Source: Mesocentrotus franciscanus (lineage: Eukaryota; Echinodermata; Echinoidea; Camarodonta; Strongylocentrotidae). Taken from it: a stretch of DNA of 64,000 nucleotides. A program made the position numbers and the translations under genes. Below are positions 27,001 through 39,000 of this stretch, in pieces. The stretch is from NCBI GenBank assembly GCA_037976565.1, contig CP137683.1:2546611-2610610 (forward strand). The letters are read 5' to 3'. The notes under the pieces are model-generated. The model worked only from the letters and a program-made list of their open reading frames with translations, searched no databases and had not been told where the DNA came from. How positions within the stretch are numbered: the stretch's first letter is position 1; each line of letters starts with the position of its first letter.

Positions 27001-30000
27001 TCGTGTAAAAATAAATGGTTACACGATTCCAGCGAGCAAACGAGTCATGTAAATTTTGAATCGTGTAATCGTGTTGCGGAGATTTTTGGCGTGTACTGTA
27101 TATGTTGTTCAAAATTATGCATTTTTAACACCATAGTGAAAATAATGGTCGAAGTCAATAGATTTGTATAGTTATGCACTCATCATGAACACGATGATGG
27201 CTGAGAAAAGGTTATTTACCCATTTTCTTTAAAAACAAGGGGGATGTAATATATTGGGGTATATTGCTTTGTTGTTTGTCATTCAACAAGACACTACTAT
27301 CCTCTACCTTGATAATGGAGTTGCTTGTTACTGAATAAAGTCATGACCATCAAAATGAAATCACTGCATCATCACGATTGATTTGTTTGGAGTCTTCAGA
27401 TATATTTCAACATCCTTCTGCTTTCTTTTTATTTTGTATATCACTTTGTGTTTAATCACTTTCACTTGTGCTTTATCTGCGACTACAATTCGTATATTCT
27501 ATGCCGGTTCCCATATTTTTGGTTCCGGCTCGGTCGGGATGTGGGGGATTCGTATATCCAAAGCGTTATTTCCGGAATCTGAACGATATGCTGGATTTCA
27601 ACTGATTGAACAACATTTTGGACTGTATAAATGACAGAGCAAGAGCGAGAGTGTCACATGAGAGAGTGACAACAATTTGGAGAAAGACAAAAGAAGAGAA
27701 ATGGATAGACACTTATTAATATGTGATAGAAAAAGAGAATGCTACAAATGTATAATAATAATAATAATAGATCGTCCTTATATACGGTAGCGCATTTCAG
27801 GACCGCAGGCCTTCTCAATGCGCTTTACAGATATATATTATTACCCCGGTCATCGGATTCATGCTTACTCACACACAATGTATGCACATTTTCCACTCCC
27901 TGGGGAGCATTCCAGCCAGTCGCAATTTTACAAGCGCCACTTGCTAATCAAACCACATTAACTTTCGCATCCTACCGGGTACCCATTTAACACCTGGGTG
28001 GAGAGTGGCAAATGTAGATCAATGTCTTGCCAAAGGACATTAGTGCTGCGGTGGGACTTGAACCACGGACCTTGTGATCCACAGTCCGGTGACATATCCA
28101 CTCGTCCACGGCACCTCTACAATGGAATTAAGGAAGTCGACATAGGAGAGATGGGCAGAAGTTTGGAGTAAGGAAGAACGAACACCAGCAAGAAGCCAAG
28201 TCTATAGCAAGGGCATGCTTTACAAGAGCCAAGAAGAAAGAGTCCGGCACAACCTTCATCAAGTCAGCCAATAGCGACCACGTAGCATATAGCACAACCA
28301 TACCATAAACTGGAAAAGGAGCAAAATCCTAACCAAAGATGACAACAAATTCAGAAGATGATTCAGGGAGGCGGTGCATATCCAGAAACCTATCATCACT
28401 GTACATTCCCATTCTATCGGACTAGTGTATCTCTCTGTCTCGGACTGTCGTACTACCCCACCTAGTGGCGATAAAACATCAGTCTGATGATGCCTGCAGC
28501 AACAAGTAAGCGAAAGTCTCTCAGGTAAAACAACATTTTTTATTGTGAAACTATGATAATTCTATTTATGGAATTACTGCCAATCAGATGAATCTCTTCA
28601 AGGAATTATTAATATGTGCTAGAAATAGAGAATGCTACATGTATATAATGGAATTAAGGATTATATACAACAAAACCCGAAAGAGAAGGAATAGAGTAAA
28701 CAGAAAAAGATATTTTTGTTTTAAAGTTAGAAATGGGCAGTCATAAAACAGAGAGAGTGAGTGATCGAGAGAAAGAAAGGGAGAGGGGGAGAGGAGAAAT
28801 ATACTGAGTAGATGATAAAGAAGGTAACTAATGACATAAGACCAACAACAAAAACGAGAGGGATGAGAAAAGATAGAGAATAGGAGAAAGAAGGAAAATG
28901 AACCCAAGAAACAATGCAAAGACAGGAAGGGGCATATGGTATAGAAAGGGTAATTTAAGGATACTGGGGTAAATAAGAGAGAGAGAGAGATAGGGAGAGA
29001 GAGAAAGAAATAAAGAGAAAGGAGGAAAGAATGAGAGGGAGAATGAGAGAAAGAGATAATTAGAGAAATAGAAGAGGAAAAAGACGATAAGACGCATCAT
29101 GATACACTCGATCGTAGATGTAGCTCAAAAGCAAAAATTTGTGTCAATTTGATGAAAAGGAATGTCTGCTGGCAAGCCAGCAAGAGGTTATCATTCTCTT
29201 TTCAGTGCCATTCGAGGCTGAAACTGATGTATTGAATTCAGTGTACTTAAGTTATGCCAGATTGGATTTTGCCACTGCCAGTGTACTGATTACCAATTCT
29301 ATTGGTACAATAAGTTAATAAGCAATTTCTTTTTGATAAATTCCAATAACTTATAATGTCAAAGTTAATGCATCTCCCCCTTCTTTTCTCTATTATCTTT
29401 ATCCACAAGCCCCTTTTTTATTATGTACTAAAGTTATTGTTAATTTGTATATTTTGTGAGGATCATATTCAACAAGCCATTTATATGTTTTCCTTATCCT
29501 CCCAATTCAGATATCTTATTATATACGTTTGTATTTTGAAGATTATATAAGATTGTTTTTTATTTTGACGTGGAAATAAATAAATGAAATGAAAATGATC
29601 ACAAAGTAGTTACAACATGTACGAACTTGATTGCAAAGACTGTCAAAAAATTAACTTGAGAGCCATATCCTATGGTATATCCCATGTAAATCAAGTTCAG
29701 ATTACGAAATACGTACGTTATTGCATATTTCAAAGTGTGATGGATAATGCTACTGAAATTACCATAGTTTGATTTCTTGAAAGTTTTGCGATCATGTTTA
29801 TAGTTATATCTTCTGCTCGATACGTTCGCATGGAATATGCAACTTAACTTATTGCAAGTTTTATAGAAAATAAATAGCAAGGAAAGAACTCAGAGTTCAT
29901 GGCTCAGTGGTAGAGCAGTGGTCTTGTTACCGGGAGGTCATGGGTTTAGAAACCAAGTCGATGCATGAATCCTCATTACAAAGTCCCTCGGAGATGACTT

Positions 30001-33000
30001 AAATTAAAGCCGTTTGTCCCCTGGTTACTTACTAACAAGCATACCGGTACACGTGTTTTTTTTTTAACAGTCTGGTAAATATAAACCGTCATTTATACTT
30101 TTAACTATACAGTTCACTTGTCACTGTTGACAGGTAAAAGTGAAAATATTTTGGGGAAATGAAAAAAAAATACGATAAATACATGTAGGCCTATATGAAC
30201 GCATTCAAAGTATTGTAACATTCATATCCAGACCAGCATTATACTTATACGTCATATACGTCATATAAATATACGTCATGGAAATACAGTACATGAAAAG
30301 GAGTGAAAATAATAATTTCAATGGAAAATGAGCAAAGACTTGTCTGAATTTTGCCTGAAACTTTTCTTACCTGGCGGGGGAGGTGGCGGGTTAGACCGTC
30401 TTCTTCTACTTCTTCTTCTCCAAAAAGCATCTGCAACGAAATCAAAAATACACATTAAGTAATGAATGAGAAGTCGATAGAAAGTCGATATCTGTAAAGG
30501 TGATCTGATTTTAAAAGGGTGACCCGACATTTGCTCCTTGCATGCAGATCAACAAGGTGTTTAAACAAATAACAGCAACAGGTTTGAATTTTGATTGTAC
30601 AGCTTTAAAAATCAGCTGCAAGTAAATATTCATTCTCAACCAAAAGTTTTAATGAAATAGTAATCATAAGATTTATTTGAAAATGCTTCAAAATATGGCT
30701 CAGCTTGCACCAGAGTGCATCTAAGAACCCTAGAGCCTGGCTACAAACCTCACAAGGGACTTATTGCTTCACATACATGAGTTCTTACTTTGTCCACGTT
30801 CAAAAGTTTGAATTTTCATTATTTTTGTTTGTGGACCTCCCTAGCTCCTGCGTCAAATCTAGATGGAATGTGATTGTGTTTTTTAAGTTCGTAACGTACT
30901 ATTGTTGTTTGGCAAGCCTTGAAAAGTGGAGGGTGGCAAAACATCTTTTTTTTCGTTGTTCCATTAATTTTGCCTCTTGTTGTTTTGTTTTCAATAGGCT
31001 CAATATATTTTTTTCTAAAAATTATCATGATTTTATAAATGGATCTGTAATTATAGCAAGGGGCCGACTAGGAATAATTTAAAAATTGATCGGGAATTTC
31101 GTGCGATTGGGTGACTATATCTTCCTCAACCTGCTCCTTCTATTAATCGACTAATCGACCAACCATGAACTATGACCTAGTTTGCAGGCCCAAACCCTTG
31201 CTAGTCGCTGTGCCTACAACAGTGTGTGCACTGTGAGGCTAGGGTGACAGCCTACTGCATAGGCTCTGCGACATAGCCAGAGACTGACAGAGCTAGGCTC
31301 TGCTCAAGGCTCCTGACACAGCCAGAGACTGACAGTCCTATATATAGGCTCTGCTAAAGGAATTGTGGTAAAGTGTCAATTGAGAATCTGTGTCTGCAGA
31401 CTACTATCTTAAATATACTAGCCTAAATATCCCACGGTCCGCCCCTGATTACAAAAACTAATTTGATTCGAGAGAAACAGAACATGGTATAAAATAGGTT
31501 ATCTTACCACAGCTTCCCAAAATTATGAGGATGAAGAACAGACACAACAAACAGCTACTGATTTGGGTTCTTCCCGCCTCTGAAAGAAAATAATACATTT
31601 AAAGATAATTTTGTAATGCTAAGAATCGGTTCTAGAAGATTGTTTTTTTTTGGGCGGGGTAGCTTGAATATTCTTGCATTCTTTTTCTAGATTTTATTTT
31701 TTTTTCTGCATTTTTCCTAGTACAATAACTGAATAACAAAGAACATAATTATAAACGTAAGGTATAATACAAAATATACAAACAATAATATCTCAGTGTC
31801 AAATTGTTATTTACATAATATACATATAATAACGAGACTTAATATTATTACAAATTTAAAGTATCATCCGAATTAACTGTGGAAAAAACGCAGAAGACTG
31901 CAATCATAAGCGATGCTTGATTAGGATGACGGCCTCAAAAGAAAAATCTTAAGGTGAAACTTAAAAGGAAAATGTGTTTATATAATCTTTGTGTATGAGT
32001 TTGTGATTGTGTTGTGTGAGTGCATTGTGTTTGGGTGTGTGTGCGTGTGTGTGTGTGTGTGTGCGCGCGCGAGCACATGACTTCATTCGGGACTTTGAGA
32101 TTGAGTGGACAAGAACACGAGAATGTCGACTGATCATGCGTGTCAACATAGTCAACTGCCCGTTGACTGCAGTTAGAAATATTTTAGATTTCACTTGACG
32201 ATATACGTCGACAGGAAGTAAGCGTGATGAAGTCATCAACGGCACACCAAATTTCAAAGGAGATTCCGCGAGCGAGGACCCAACGCACAGTGGGCCAGGG
32301 AGGAACCAAATTGCGCCAAAACTCATTTTTGATTATATAAAAAAAAAAATTCTTGCCCAGTTGAAAGATAATACATTGAAGAATACCTCAGTAAAATATC
32401 TAATTCCGGTATGCACAGTAAAGGTATAAATTTACTCCTTTAAACAACAAAATCCTACATATATTCACAGTTTTAGTGCAAAATTGACTTATTTTATAAA
32501 TCTTTCAATTTAACATGAAGCTTTTAAGTTATTGATATGATATTGCTCTCACATATTTCTGATAGTTCATTTCACTGCATGAATGGGTTAAAAATGGATA
32601 GAAACACAATCTTCATAATAAATTATAGGGTAATTCACTGAAAAATGGACTAATTATCCATGGTTTTTTTATAAATCCAAAGGAAATGTTTAGATTTCCA
32701 GGGATTTTAACTTTAATTTTATTACCACCATTTTCTCTGATGTCTAAGCTTTAAAGTTAAAGTTGAGTTCTGGTCATGCAATTGCATTGTGAAAGAAACG
32801 TTGTGGAATCAATCAGAAAAGGTTGATCATCTAGCATATAAGTATTGGTGTGTAATGCAACATTCTGGAATCATCAAAATGATAAGAAATTTGGCCCAGT
32901 CTTGGTAAAGTTACAAGCACTGTACACAGAAAGAAGTTTATGGGACTACACGAACATGTAGCATAAAAATCTGTCCCGATTTTTATGATGTTACATGCCA

Positions 33001-36000
33001 TATTTTTAATATTAAGGCACTTGAAGAGCCATGCTTTTCAGGGAACATTTTTTATCTGATGTTCTTCCACACTTGCATATTACAATGATAACGCTCAAAA
33101 ATTATTTTTCACCTCTTCCCAGAACTCAACCTTCTCTTTAAGTTGATACCAAATTGGGCTGCCATCTTCTGCCTATTATACATTAGAGCCGATTTTCCTT
33201 GCCACATTGCCCCAGAAAATGTGTTTATTTTGGTCCGCGGTGTCAGAGAATTATACCCGATTGGCCCCGGGTCAGGCCACGGGAAAGACACGTAGTCTCG
33301 TCAGTCTACACTCCCTTTAACAACTTAGTTCCCTGCACCTCTGGCAGGTGACTTGCTCACCGATTACGTCTTACATTTTGTGAGATCAAAATTTGACTCT
33401 TTTGATATTGATTTGTGGAGAGACTTGTTCATCGCTTTTACCAGCAATTTTTAGCATCTGTCTTTTCAATCTCCATCATCTGTTGTGTTGTGTTGACACG
33501 TTGACTGTCATCATCGTCATCACCTTGATCTCACAAAATGAGGAGGCGCGATAGCTCAGTTGGTAGAGCAGTGGTCTCGTAATCCGGTGACCCAGGTTTG
33601 AAACCAAGTGGATGCGCTAGTGCCCTTTGGTAAGGCATTAATTCTCACTACCAGGTCTCTCGGAGAGGACCTAAAGCCGTCGGTCCTCTGGTTGCTTACT
33701 AACAAGCATTTATGGTAAAATAACCACCACTACCACCTCACCATCATCATATCATCGTCATCCACCATGGCTGTGTTCTTCTATTAACTGTATCATCAAC
33801 GACATCGCTGTATTCATCTATTGACTGTCTCATCGCCATCATCAACGAGGCCATCACCAACCACATCATCGCCGTCAACGTCTTCATCAGTATTGAAGTA
33901 GATTATGTACCTACTTTATTAGCCATTCCAGTTTAGTCATACCAAGTTCAGTGTTCGTGCAAAAGAGAGTCCGGCTTGCTCCTCCCGGGTGAAGCCTCCA
34001 AGTGGACTGCCGCCCTCTGATGGTGAGGGCGGCCATTGTAGTCTGCTTCCCCATCCGCTGTAGTCTGCTACATTCGCCTCCCCCTCCCGTTTAGAAAAAA
34101 ATTACCCCCCGGGGGAAACCCAGCCCAAGTCTAACCCCAATCAAACCCACGTAAGAAAATGGACCATGTAAAAAAACAACGTCCAACACTAAGAAACATG
34201 TTCAACATAAGCAAAAAAAACAACTTGTAAACTGCAAATGGCAACTCCAGTACACATATATAATAAAAACATTACGCTAATACAAAGGGCAATTCTATTA
34301 TTATACACATAATATAAGAAAATTTTTTTTTGCAGATCCCCCTTTTTTGTACCGGAAAAAATATAAACAAACAAGGGTGACCCAAACGGTAGAGTTGTAT
34401 AGAAGAAAAAGTTAAAACAGAGGCAAACGAAACCACAGGGCAAAACGAGGACCAGCACTGTGCAATTGATTTAAACTAATGTAGTTTAAATCAAATGGCC
34501 TCAATGGGACCATACCCAGTTTGCAAAATCTGTTCACGGCATCAAAACACCCTGATAGTAAATACAAACAGGGGTCACCTACCCTGATACCCCGGAGGGA
34601 GTTGCTCAAGGAATCGAAATACCCTGATGGCTAAAATCAAACAAGAGTCACTTTAATACTCGAACACGCCAGAGGGAGTTGCTCAAGGAATTGAAATACC
34701 CTGATGAGTAAATACAAATGGGTTGCTTACCTTGACACCCTGGAAAGAGTTGCAGGGGTCAGTTTCTTGACACCCCACCCAAAAGTGCAGGGGTCACTAT
34801 CATCAACCCCCTAGACTCCTGCAGACCACATACTCACCTACCTGATCTGGGAGAGCCACAGACCATTACCGGCTGTGGGCTTGAGCAGCTCGTTGAGAGT
34901 CTCTGGCCACACTTGTGCAACCAGTGCTCCTGCTTCCCCTATATATAGGCAAGGGTGTTTTGACGAACCCCCTCATCAGGAGCAAAGTTTAGGAAGTAAG
35001 TCTCCCAGAGGAGCCTGTCCAAAGGATCACTCCTAAAGGCGGCAAACTGATCCGGGGAGAATCGCCTCGCCATGGGGTGTACCGAAATGGACATGCAGGT
35101 ACTCTCCCCTCCAGGCTGTAACCTCCCCAGGGCCCAAGGTCCAACAGTGCAAATGAATGCGCTGATGCCTTGTCACATGCAGACGCAATATGTGGCGGCA
35201 TTCCTCCGAAGGAACCAGGAATGTGGTTTCCGTCACCGGGAATGTGGTGTCCATGGGACTAACCCCCGGTGTCTCCTTAGCAGGAGGCGGACCCCACCCC
35301 CCATCCCCCAGAACATCCGGCCCGGCATCTAGGGATGCCTGGGGGCGAACATCAGGAGCGCCAAAACGGTATGGATTTTCTCTCCCTATCTTGTCAGATG
35401 TTACTACACATCGGGTTAAAGAGCGACTTCATAGCCCGACCCACCAGAGTTTCCCTCAGCGGTTTTCGAAAAATGCTACCCTCTTCGCCAGTGCAGTGGC
35501 CTTCGCATTCCCCTGCGTTCCGCCTAGAGCTGCCTTGAGTTTCCCTAGGCTCCTCTCTAAGCCGGACATACGGGTATCCAGACCGGATATCTATCCATCC
35601 CAACTTTCCGCTAATCCGGATATATGGTTATGCGATCGCTCTGCTAGGTCCGTTATCCGAAACTCTAGTCTGGATGCTAGGCTGGTATCCAGGCTGGCCC
35701 ACGGCGGTCTCGGGGCAATATCCGCCTTCCGAACTTCGGGCCCCCTACTGCCCTTGTCCGATTCCAGCATCAGCGATTCCTGACACACGCAGCAATACAT
35801 GGCATTGTGGGCGTGTTGGTACAAGCGGGTTACCTCCACTGCTTCCTCCACAATAGAGACCCACTGGTTCAGTGCATGGCACCCAGCCCCCCTATCCCCA
35901 CGCTACACGACTGCCGCTGCACATAAGCTTCCGGGACTCCGGGAAACGCCAGAGACAACGCGTGTCAATTATTCCTGAGCCCTTTGAATCCTATTGTCTT

Positions 36001-39000
36001 AGGGAGCGGCTGATACAAATTCCTCCCCATGTTTATTCCCCGCTCTCCATCCTCCCTACACAAAGCCGGTCGGCCTAATGCCTCGCCCTGTCTATCGGAC
36101 GGTCCGCGCAGGACCGGCGGTACCTATACCCGCCCTCTTCCCTATTGGATCCCTTCCCATCAGGGTATGGCCTACCTGGTTGATCCTGATAGGCCCTGCG
36201 TTGGAAGTCTCCCCCCCCCCTCTATTTCGGTGGTACCCAAACTCTTGGGGGTCGGTGGTTTCCCCCTCACCCTCATACCCACAACCTCACCCCGCCTAAA
36301 CCTGTTCCGCGCGGGGGCGCAGGCGCGACTCCCCCATATCCTGAGGGAGAGGGTATCTGTCGTGGGGATAGTTGGTGCCCTGCGACCCTTGTTCCGCCTT
36401 CCCCCGGGCCTTCTGACATCGTCGGAAGCTCCCCCACTCTGCCTAATGGCAATGGGAGACTTGACTGCGTCCCCCTTCAGGCGGAAGTCTAACCTGCAGG
36501 TCTTTGACCTCCCCAAACAGAACACTCGTGTTGTTCCCAGAGCCCTACTAGACACCCTACATGAACAGGGCTTGACCCAGGAATGGCTAACATCTCCGCG
36601 AACGAACAATGGTTGATCGGGACCCTAGCCATATCGTTAACAAATTATCGTAACCCGCGACCTGGAGCCTTAATAATGAGGAGGAGCTGTACCCGCCTTT
36701 GAACCTCTATGTACAACAAAAGGTTCCTCGTCCTCTAAATCTGGCATCGGATGATGGGGTACAATTACCATGCACCGCCCCCAATGTTGTCTATTCTAGA
36801 AGTTTAACTATCCTCAAACAATGATAATTCCTAATATTATCCCTAAATATCTAGCTATATGTTTAATCTTGAAATCTCAGGTTATCCCTAAATGCCTAGC
36901 TATACTAGTATATGAATAGTATTACTCTTATATTCTAAAACTATCCCTAAATACCTAAATCTTAGTATTCCAAGGTTATCCCTAAATGCCTAGCTACTAG
37001 TATATGAATAGTCTTACTCTTATATTCTAAGACTATCCCTAAATACCTAACTGTTAATAGTGTTCCAAGGTTATCCCTAAATACTTAGCTATAAAATTGA
37101 ATAATCTCATATTCTAAGACTAACCAAATAAATATGAGAAGGAGACCTAGCCTGAAAAAGGGACTAGAGCCCCCCTCGTAGCCGAAAAACGAACGGAGAA
37201 CCATACCCCCGTCCAGGGGTGTCGATTTGTATCCGTGGTTGGGGGGGATGATAGGTGCCAAAATATTTTCGGCAATGGATCAAAGCAACCAAGAGGTAGA
37301 AGCATGTGGCAGTTTGCACCCCCTCCCTTCCAAGTTATTAACTTTTTCAAGTCACCCTTAATAAAGATAACATTTCAGAGAATATAAGAGTGGTAATAAA
37401 ATTAATAACATGCTAAATGTTAGTCCTGACTCTTGCCTGCAGTGTAGGCCTACCAGACTGATATCATCTATTTTTAAACGAAATTTAGACATTACCAAAA
37501 AAAAATCCAATATCAACTTGTGAAAGTATTATGTTACCAGTGGGCAAATGCATTAATAAGCAACCAGGAAAGGTTCATGTAGACAGAAAATTCTTTATTT
37601 CCTGGTGATTGAAACATACATTTTATGAATATTGATGTCTCCAAACAACATTCATCGTGAAAAACCCATTCCAATATTCTGTGTAAGGAGATCTCAAAAA
37701 ACATAGTTCTCATTAGTAAATGAAAAACATATTGCTTTTGGTTCTTCATTTGACTCTCTTCCTTCTTTAATTAAACCAACTGAATCCTCTCTGCGGGAAA
37801 CTCAATTCAATGAAACAGAATATCACTGATGCAAAATTTGGTTCTCAAAATGACAGAAAATTTCCACTCCTGATCTCATACAAACTGTCTGTTTCTTAAA
37901 AACATAATATAAAACTTACGTTCCAACTACCAAACAACAAACTTCCATTATCTCCTTCTTCACCCAGATATACTTATCATACCAGATACGCTCTAAAATA
38001 TAAGCATAATATTCCCCTAAGGCCCTGACCAGAGCACTATTTTTTCCAAAAACTATAACCAGTCTTAGAAGGTGCATTATTATTGGAAGGGTGTTATAAA
38101 CAAAACTTCAAACTTAATAACATTCTAACCTTCAAAAACACCTTAACTATCTAATGCCTGTTACGTTTGAATACAATACATAGGCCTACATCAGCTTTTC
38201 AATAAAACAAAAAAATTGTGACATAATAATCTTTCTCCAAAATATCGAACTGGAGTATTCTGTTGTATTGCTTGTTTATGTACATACAAAGAGCTTATTT
38301 TCAAGAGGCACTAGATCCATGTGTGTAACTTAAGAAAGAACTCTTTGTTTACCCGATTTTGTTCAGGTGTCTATGGAAAATTGTTAGTAAAAGATGCATG
38401 TGTTCATAATTTCTCTCGTAATTTAGGTTAATAATTTTGTTCAAGGTAAATAGAGGAAAATGTATATCATTATCTCCATTTGCTATCAAAAGATTTTGCT
38501 CCTTTCGGAAAATAGCTCTTCAAATGTTTTACATGTAGAGATATAAATAAACAAAGAAATGGATGAAATCAATAAAACAAAATAGATACTGAGTATGAAT
38601 CAGGAACAAACTGAAAGTTTCGTCTCCTACATGCTGCCATTTGGACAAAACCGTCTTTCTCTTCAGCTTGTTTCTCACTTCTTTTCCATCCACTCAACTA
38701 CTATAATTCCTGATCATGCATTAACCTCATACCTACCATCACCCATGCCTAAGCTTTTTAGGGAGGGGGATCCCGTAAAGTAATTTTGACATTGTAAGAA
38801 ATAAACATGAGCAATATTTCATTGTAGGTTACTTTAAAGTCAACTTCTTTTTTCATCGCCCATTCACATCAGTTCCCTGAAGGAAATGCTGGGATATATA
38901 TGCCCATCTTTCTCTTGTCTTTCTTCCTTTTCTCTTCACCCTTCCTTTTTTCTTCTGTCCGTTTCTTCCCCTTTTCCCTTTTTCCCAGGTAGCAAGCCCA

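Larger units (their letters stand above)
22533..27098. mobile_element. 4.6-kb TIR element nested in the gypsy 3' region
   Basis: Flanking TA at 22531-22532 and 27099-27100. The left end CAGTACATGCCGAAAATCTC matches the reversed right end CAGTACACGCCAAAAATCTC, and homology continues about 37 bases (CGCAACATGATTACAC). Both ends are followed by many copies of TCGTGTAATCGTGTAA. The TA site suggests the Tc1/mariner or pogo group, but no DDE frame is visible. A second partial right end (GTGTTGCGGAGATTTTCGGC) lies at about 26876-26895, and other repeats have inserted inside. Confidence 0.75.
15809..27409 (+). mobile_element. Ty3/gypsy LTR retrotransposon with nested insertions
   Basis: LTRs at 15809-15970 and 27245-27409 both run TG...CA and differ at only a few sites. 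ACATC flanks both sides (15804-15808 and 27410-27414). A primer-binding site (TGGTGGCAGCG) follows the 5' LTR directly, and a polypurine tract (AAAAACAAGGGGGA, 27231-27244) precedes the 3' LTR. Gag, protease, RT, RNase H and integrase remains lie at 17464-21513. Removing the two nested elements leaves about 5.8 kb, a usual gypsy length. It lies antisense in gene B intron 3. The GIADD RT motif and presumed host suggest kinship with echinoid SURL elements (inference). Confidence 0.95.

Noticed and set aside
31508..31579. Internal transmembrane helix of gene A
   Set aside because: The exon joins in phase to an upstream ATG exon, and gene A already ends at 54485, so a signal peptide of gene B fits better.
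33543..33620. Functional tRNA gene
   Set aside because: Same reasoning: no closing acceptor stem, and other copies share the non-tRNA body.
35190..36616. Long plus-strand frames of 195-197 codons
   Set aside because: They lie in a GC-rich island with frames open on both strands, and no domain or splice structure supports them. The minus-strand pieces look more protein-like.
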